A stretch of 62,885 nucleotides of DNA, taken from the NCBI GenBank assembly GCA_042408665.1, contig JBHOQW010000075.1:1-62885 (forward strand). Reading direction: 5' to 3'. This DNA comes from CAUJGQ01 sp042408665 (lineage in GTDB: Bacteria; Chloroflexota; Dehalococcoidia; CAUJGQ01). Positions within the stretch are counted from its first letter, which is position 1. Each line of letters opens with the position of its first letter. Positions 58,421 to 62,885 of the stretch are shown here, one piece after another. Under the pieces are notes generated by a model. That model was not told where the DNA came from. It made no database searches and saw only the letters and a program-made list of their open reading frames with translations. The translations under genes were made by a program, and so were the position numbers.

Positions 58421-60964
58421 TCAGGCCTTGCGGGCGCGCTCGCGCAGCTCGTACAGGCGGGTGATCGCCTCCAGCGGGGTCATCGCGTCCACGTCCAGGG
58501 CCGCGATCTCGTCCAGGAGCGGGTGACGCACGGCGAACAGTGGCAGTTGCTGCGGCGGCGGACCGCCGCGTCTCCGCCCGGAAGCGCCCCCCGGTCGGCC
58601 GCCTGCCTCCAGTTCAGCCAGGATCTCCGCGGCGCGGTTCACCACCGCCCGCGGCAGGCCGGCGAGCTGCGCCACGTGGATGCCGTAGGAGCGGTCCGCC
58701 CCGCCGGGCACGATGCGGCGCAAAAACACCACCTGCCCGTCCTGCTCCGCCACCGCCACCGTGTAGTTGCGCACCCGCGGCAGCGTCTCGGCCAGGGCGG
58801 TGAGCTCGTGGTAGTGGGTGGCGAACAGCGTCTTGGCCGCCCGCTCCCTCCGGTTATGTAAATATTCCACCACGGCGCGGGCGATGGAGATCCCGTCGTA
58901 GGTGCTGGTGCCGCGCCCGATCTCGTCCAGGATGACCAGGGACCGCGGCGTGGCGTGGTGGAGGATGTGCGCCGTCTCCACCATCTCCACCATGAAGGTC
59001 GATTGGCCGCCGGCCAGGTCGTCCTGGGCGCCGATGCGGGTGAAGATGCGGTCCACCACGCCGATGCGCGCCTCAACCGCCGGCACGAAGCAGCCGGCCT
59101 GGGCGAGCAGGACGATCAGCGCCACCTGGCGCAGGTAGGTGGATTTGCCGGCCATGTTCGGGCCGGTGAGCACCACGATCTGCTGCTCGGCCGACAGCGC
59201 GGTGTCGTTGGCCACGAACGCCCCCGGCGGCAGGACCTGCTCCACCACCGGGTGACGCCCCTCACGGATCACGATCCGCTCCTCCCCGTCCACCACCGGA
59301 CGGGTGTACCCCCGCTCCACCGCCAGCTCGGCCAGCGCCGCGGCCACGTCGATCTCCGCCAGCGCGGCCGCCGTCTCGCGGATGGAGCGGGCGTGGGCCG
59401 CCACCTGCGCGCACACCTGCCGGAACAGCTCCTGCTCCAGGGCGGTGATGCGCTCTTCGGCCCCCAGGATGCGCGCCTCGTACTCCTTCAGCTCTGGCGT
59501 GACGTACCGTTCCGCCCCGGCGAGCGTCTGCCGACGCTGGTAATGGGCGGGCACCAGCGCTTGGTGGGCGTGGCTCACCTCGATGTAGTAGCCGAACACG
59601 CGGTTGTAGCCGATCTTCAGGGAGCGGATGCCGGTGCGCTCTCGCTCCGCGCGCTCCAGCTCGGCGAGCACGCGGCGGCTGTCCCGCGCCAGCGCGCGCA
59701 GTTCGTCCAGCTCGGCGTGGAAGCCCGGGCGGATGACGCCGCCCCGCTCCAAAACCGGCGGCGCCTCGGCGTCGATGGCGGCGGCGATCAGGGCGGCGGC
59801 CTCGTCGCACCCGGGCACCGCCGGCAGCGGCGCGGCCCCGGCCACCAGGTCCCGCAGCGCGGCGGCCTCCTCCAGGCCGCGGCGCAGGCCGAGCAGGTCG
59901 CGCGGGGTGGCCACGGCGGAGAGGGCGCGGTTGAGCAGCCGCTCCAGGTCCGGCACCCGATGCAGCCGATCCCGCACCTGGGCGCGCGTCAGCCCGTCGC
60001 GCACGAACCACTCCACCGCGTCCAGATGGCGGTTGATCGCCACCGGGTCGCGCAGCGGCTGGCCGAGCCGCTGGCGGAGCAGGCGCAGGCCCATCGCCGT
60101 GCGCGTGCGGTCCACGGCCGAGAGGAGCGTGGGGCGCTGCGCCTGCTCGCGGCCGGGGTCAAACAGCTCCAGGTGCCGCCGCGTCTGGGCGTCCAGCGTC
60201 ATGTGCGCGCACGGGTCCGCCGTGCGCAGGCCGCTCAGCGCCCCCGCCGCGGCCGGCTGGGTCTCGTGGAGATAGGCTACGACCGCCGCGGCGGCGCAGA
60301 CGGCCAGCGGCAGGTGCGCGCAGCCGTAGGCCTCCAAAGAGGCGACGCCGAAGTGCTCCTTGAGGCGTTCGGCCGCCCATTCCGGGTCCGCGGCGCGCGG
60401 GTCGGCGGGGGCGCGGGCCACCCCCTCCGGGGCGGGCACGTCGGCGCCCTCCGGCGCGATGATCTCGGCCGGACGCAGGCGAGCCAGCTCGGCGGCGAGA
60501 TCCTCTGCGCCCAGTTGCGCGGTCACAAACTCGCCGGTGGACACCTCGGCGTAGGCCAGGCCGCATCCCTGCGCGCCGGGCACAATGGCGGCCAGGTAGT
60601 TGGCGGCCGGACCGCGCAGCAGGTCATCGGTGAGCACCGTGCCGGGCGTCACCACACGGGTGACCTGCCGGGCCACGAGCCCCTTGGCGGTGGCGGGGTC
60701 GCCTACCTGGTCGCAGATGGCCACGTGGTAGCCGCGGGCGATGAGGCGGGCCAGGTAGGTGTTGACGGCGTGGGCCGGGATACCGGCCATCGGCACGCGC
60801 AGGTGCTTGCCCAGGGGCCGGGAGGTCAGGGTCAGGTCCAGCTCACGGGCGCACAGCTTGGCGTCGTCGTCGAACGTCTCGTAGAAGTCGCCGAGACGGA
60901 AGAAGACGATGGCCCGTGGGTAGCGACGCTTGACCTCGAGGTACTGGCGACGGATCGGCGTCAC
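58421..60964 (-). CDS. mutS: DNA mismatch repair protein MutS
   Basis: The protein has 847 residues from a GTG at 60964. Mismatch recognition is seen in FFRLGDFYETF with the Phe-x-Glu. Core domains follow, then the ATPase: Walker A TGPNMAGKSTYLRQ, Walker B LVILDEIGRGTSTYDG and ATHYHEL. The length is typical for MutS1. The start is placed at GTG because a TATCAT -10 box ends six bases upstream. mutL follows and together they form a two-gene repair unit. Confidence 0.96.
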   Translation of the reverse strand: MTPIRRQYLEVKRRYPRAIVFFRLGDFYETFDDDAKLCARELDLTLTSRPLGKHLRVPMAGIPAHAVNTYLARLIARGYHVAICDQVGDPATAKGLVARQVTRVVTPGTVLTDDLLRGPAANYLAAIVPGAQGCGLAYAEVSTGEFVTAQLGAEDLAAELARLRPAEIIAPEGADVPAPEGVARAPADPRAADPEWAAERLKEHFGVASLEAYGCAHLPLAVCAAAAVVAYLHETQPAAAGALSGLRTADPCAHMTLDAQTRRHLELFDPGREQAQRPTLLSAVDRTRTAMGLRLLRQRLGQPLRDPVAINRHLDAVEWFVRDGLTRAQVRDRLHRVPDLERLLNRALSAVATPRDLLGLRRGLEEAAALRDLVAGAAPLPAVPGCDEAAALIAAAIDAEAPPVLERGGVIRPGFHAELDELRALARDSRRVLAELERAERERTGIRSLKIGYNRVFGYYIEVSHAHQALVPAHYQRRQTLAGAERYVTPELKEYEARILGAEERITALEQELFRQVCAQVAAHARSIRETAAALAEIDVAAALAELAVERGYTRPVVDGEERIVIREGRHPVVEQVLPPGAFVANDTALSAEQQIVVLTGPNMAGKSTYLRQVALIVLLAQAGCFVPAVEARIGVVDRIFTRIGAQDDLAGGQSTFMVEMVETAHILHHATPRSLVILDEIGRGTSTYDGISIARAVVEYLHNRRERAAKTLFATHYHELTALAETLPRVRNYTVAVAEQDGQVVFLRRIVPGGADRSYGIHVAQLAGLPRAVVNRAAEILAELEAGGRPGGASGRRRGGPPPQQLPLFAVRHPLLDEIAALDVDAMTPLEAITRLYELRERARKA

Positions 60965-60970
60965 GCCCGG

Positions 60971-60998
60971 ATGATAGCAGGCGAGGCGGCCTCGGCAA
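60971..60998 (-). promoter_or_regulatory. mutS promoter with start-proximal -10 box
   Basis: On the minus strand TTGCCG (plus 60993-60998), a 16-base spacer and TATCAT (plus 60971-60976), then six bases to the GTG start. The message should be leaderless. Confidence 0.5.
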
Positions 60999-61018
60999 CT
61001 CCAGGGGCCGCGGCACCC

Positions 61019-61750
61019 CTAGCCGGCAGTGCGTTCATCGATGGTGATGCTGAGAATGCGGTCGGCCGGGGCATCGGGGGTGCGGTCCGGGTCGCGTGGC
61101 GTCAGTCGGTCCACGACCTCCATCCCCTCTACCACCTTGCCGATCACCGTGTCGCGGCCCTCCTGGTTAGGCAGCGGCTGGCGGACGATGTAGAACTGGG
61201 CGGTGAGCCCGCCGTCACCGCTGTTGCTGCGGGCCAGGGCGAAGGCGCCCGGCTCGTGCTTGAGGCTGTTGGCCTGCACCGGGATGGTGTAGCCGGGGGC
61301 CTGAGAGCCGGCATCACCGCCCTGGGCGAAGTAGGGCCCCACGCGCTGGAAGCTCAGGCCGTCGTAATACTTGTTCCGGGCCAGGAACACGAAGCTGTTG
61401 ACGGCGTCCGGCGCCTCCTTCGGGAAGAGCTGCACGCGGATGGTGCCTTTGTCCGTCGTGATCGTGGCGAAGTACTGCTTTTCCGGGTCGATCTGCATCG
61501 GCGGCGCGGCGGCGTAACGCCGCTGCACCGGGGTGGCGGTGGGGGTAGGCGTGGCGCCGGGCGCCGGTGTTGTGGTGGCGGTCGCCGCAGCACTGGAGGC
61601 AGGGGTGGCCGTGGCGACGAAGAAGTCGTCGCTGGTGCCTGCGGTGCGGCCGCGCTGCACGCCCAGGCAGGTGCCGAACACGGTGAAGAAGGCGATGACG
61701 CCCATGCCGCCGAAGACGATCCAGCGGTTATGGAACAAGCGCCATAACAA
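61019..61750 (-). CDS. membrane-anchored cyclophilin-type peptidyl-prolyl isomerase
   Basis: The frame codes 243 residues from a TTG at 61750. A membrane segment (VFGGMGVIAFFTVFGTCLGV) is followed by an Ala/Thr/Pro-rich linker and the cyclophilin domain: GTIRVQLFPKEAPDAVNSFVFLARNKYYDGLSF, RVGPYFAQGGD, NSGDGGLTAQFYIV and VIGKVVEGMEVV. It catalyses proline turnover in secreted proteins. The frame stays open for 30 codons upstream (to a stop at 61847) and codes a basic, positive-inside N-terminus (RQQRKRRQRK), so the true start may be at a CTG at 61840 or nearby. Confidence 0.88.
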   Translation of the reverse strand: MLWRLFHNRWIVFGGMGVIAFFTVFGTCLGVQRGRTAGTSDDFFVATATPASSAAATATTTPAPGATPTPTATPVQRRYAAAPPMQIDPEKQYFATITTDKGTIRVQLFPKEAPDAVNSFVFLARNKYYDGLSFQRVGPYFAQGGDAGSQAPGYTIPVQANSLKHEPGAFALARSNSGDGGLTAQFYIVRQPLPNQEGRDTVIGKVVEGMEVVDRLTPRDPDRTPDAPADRILSITIDERTAG

Positions 61751-61930
61751 CCCGTGCCGGCGCGGCCGGTTGTCGTAGCCGGCCGCCTTGAGCGGGTCGA
61801 ACTTGCGTTGTCGCCGCTTACGCTGCTGTCGTCTGCTCAGGGCCGCTCACCGTCCTTCCCGTGGCGCGTTCCGTGGGGCACAAAGAGAGGGACGAGCACG
61901 GCCCGTCCCCGCGTGGAACGCGCGCCCTGG

Positions 61931-62002
61931 TACCCCCGGCAGGACTCGAACCTGCGCTCCCGGCTCCGGAGGCCGGTGCTCTATCCTCTGAGCTACGGGG
62001 GC
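61931..62002 (-). tRNA. tRNA-Arg(CCG)
   Basis: Read on the minus strand from 62002, acceptor GCCCCCG pairs with CGGGGGT (one G-T pair). The T arm is GGTTCGAGTCC, and the anticodon loop CTCCGGA gives anticodon CCG (Arg). A TACCAT box a few bases upstream (plus about 62012-62017) may be its promoter. Confidence 0.95.
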
Positions 62003-62092
62003 ATCATCCCTATGGTAGCGCAGCGGCCCAGCCTAAGACAACGAACGGATGCACGTGCGGCGGGCAACCAGCATCGCGGTGCCGGAGCCCCT

Positions 62093-62476
62093 TTACTGCC
62101 CGGGGCGCTGGCCCGTTAGCAGCTCTTGAGCCAGGTCTCGGACCAGACGCGCCCGATGGCTGGTAGCTGCTTGTAACGCTGCCTTAGCCTTGGGTCCACC
62201 GATACGCGCCAGCGCCCGCAGCGCCTCCCGCACCACGTAGACGTTGTCCTCGGAGTTCAGCAGGGCACGCAGGAACGGCACCGCGCGTTCGCTGCGCCGC
62301 CGGCCCAACACGGTGATCGCCATCAGCCGATGCTCCAACACGGGATGTCGCAGCGCCAGGAGCAGCTTGTCCTCGTAGGACAACTGGTGGAACTGGGTTA
62401 CCTCAGCGCCACAGGCGGGGCATCGCCGCGTGTCGCTGCCGATGTCCGTCCAGCACCACGGGCAGAAATAGCGCAC
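62093..62476 (-). CDS. zinc-ribbon and HEAT-repeat protein
   Basis: The protein has 127 residues from a GTG at 62476, where the zinc site begins at once (RYFCPWCWTDIGS then RRCPACGAEV). A longer frame to 62527 is basic and less likely. HEAT-like repeats follow: LLLALRHPVLEHRLMAITVLG, VPFLRALLN and VVREALRALARIGG, as in scaffolding proteins. Its partner is unknown. It lies 90 bases after tRNA-Arg on the same strand. Confidence 0.7.
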   Translation of the reverse strand: MRYFCPWCWTDIGSDTRRCPACGAEVTQFHQLSYEDKLLLALRHPVLEHRLMAITVLGRRRSERAVPFLRALLNSEDNVYVVREALRALARIGGPKAKAALQAATSHRARLVRDLAQELLTGQRPGQ

Positions 62477-62543
62477 ACCTTTCCGTCTTCTCGCACGGGG
62501 TGAGGGCCTACTTTGGCACGGCGGCACGGGGGCGTGCCGTGGC

Positions 62544-62885
62544 TCAGCCCAGGCGCAGGCGGCGCATGCGACCGGCGGTCAGCAGCAGCGGCACCGCCGC
62601 CAGTTGCGCCACCACACAGAACGCCACCAGCCCGGCCAGGGACACGTCATACAGCACCCCCATCAGGGCGCTGCCGGCAAACCAGGCCAGGCCATAACCG
62701 GTGTTGAACAGCCCGTACGCCGTCCCCCGCCGCTCGGGAGCCATCATCGGCGCCACCGCCGCGCGCATGATCGACTCGTGCGCGCCGACGCCCACCCCCC
62801 ACAGCGCGATGCCCAGCAGCGCCGCGCCCGCGCCGCCGAGAAAGACAAGCGGCGCGAACGCCGCCGTCAGGGCGGTGGCGAACAC
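62544..62885 (-). CDS. MFS transporter, C-terminal part (5' end outside window)
   Basis: The frame is open at the right edge and ends at 62544, leaving 113 codons. Four membrane helices are visible (FAPLVFLGGAGAALLGIALWG, YGLFNTGYGLAWFAGSALMG and VAFCVVAQLAAVPLLL), with the loop APMMAPERRGTAYGLFNTG between. The sequence is typical of the last part of major facilitator transporters. No substrate can be given. Confidence 0.8.
   Translation of the reverse strand: MFATALTAAFAPLVFLGGAGAALLGIALWGVGVGAHESIMRAAVAPMMAPERRGTAYGLFNTGYGLAWFAGSALMGVLYDVSLAGLVAFCVVAQLAAVPLLLTAGRMRRLRLG

Noticed and set aside
58955..61747. A 930-codon plus-strand frame opposite mutS
   Set aside because: It is antisense to well-conserved mutS and the isomerase gene; its composition (His/Arg/Gly/Ala) is that of a GC-driven shadow.

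Overview
The window is GC-rich (about 70 percent) bacterial chromosome with tightly packed genes. Several housekeeping genes have a -10 box only 6 to 9 bases before the start codon, and many genes overlap by ATGA or GTGA. With a cytochrome bd operon, a D-aminoacylase-type amidohydrolase, an archaeal-type class I aldolase and AzgA-type purine permease, the content fits a Chloroflexota (Thermomicrobia-like) organism best. That placement is an inference; no marker here fixes the phylum.

Positions 1 to about 8080 are the right-hand part of an integrated element. It carries a leftward DUF4007 protein plus a large P-loop ATPase (running off the left edge), a divergent methyltransferase of the DNA-phosphorothioation-associated family, a small phage-like protein, an excisionase-like HTH protein and a large serine recombinase. 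The recombinase runs straight into the opposite strand of a CRISPR cas1 gene (8063-8878). That cas1 is cut off just after the catalytic His, so the element appears to have integrated into cas1. The rest of cas1, and any cas2 or CRISPR array, should lie beyond the left edge.

Positions 9532 to 34300 are ordinary chromosome: tRNA-Lys, lepB, ribD, an oxidoreductase, a D-aminoacylase, two metallo-beta-lactamase-fold enzymes, an alpha/beta hydrolase, threonine synthase, a SprT-like protein, cydAB, class I aldolase, a Fur-family regulator, a multi-GAF histidine kinase, ribosomal protein L9, a purine permease, two small zinc-ribbon proteins, a membrane-anchored PP2C phosphatase and an enoyl-CoA hydratase.

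Positions 34370 to 55431 are a leftward surface-polysaccharide cluster. It includes a GH38 alpha-mannosidase, six glycosyltransferases, three SAM methyltransferases of the sugar-cluster type plus one Methyltransf_24-like, two FkbM methyltransferases, an asparagine synthase broken by a repeat, an O-antigen ligase/polymerase, a flippase and a close relative of plant GDP-mannose 3,5-epimerase. Many genes are translationally coupled. Palindromic repeats of several kinds lie inside its genes.

The right end (55809-62885) holds an OmpR-type response regulator, mutL, mutS, a membrane-anchored peptidyl-prolyl isomerase, tRNA-Arg(CCG), a zinc-ribbon/HEAT-repeat protein and the C-terminal end of an MFS transporter. 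Long open frames antisense to real genes are common because of the base composition; they were left out.
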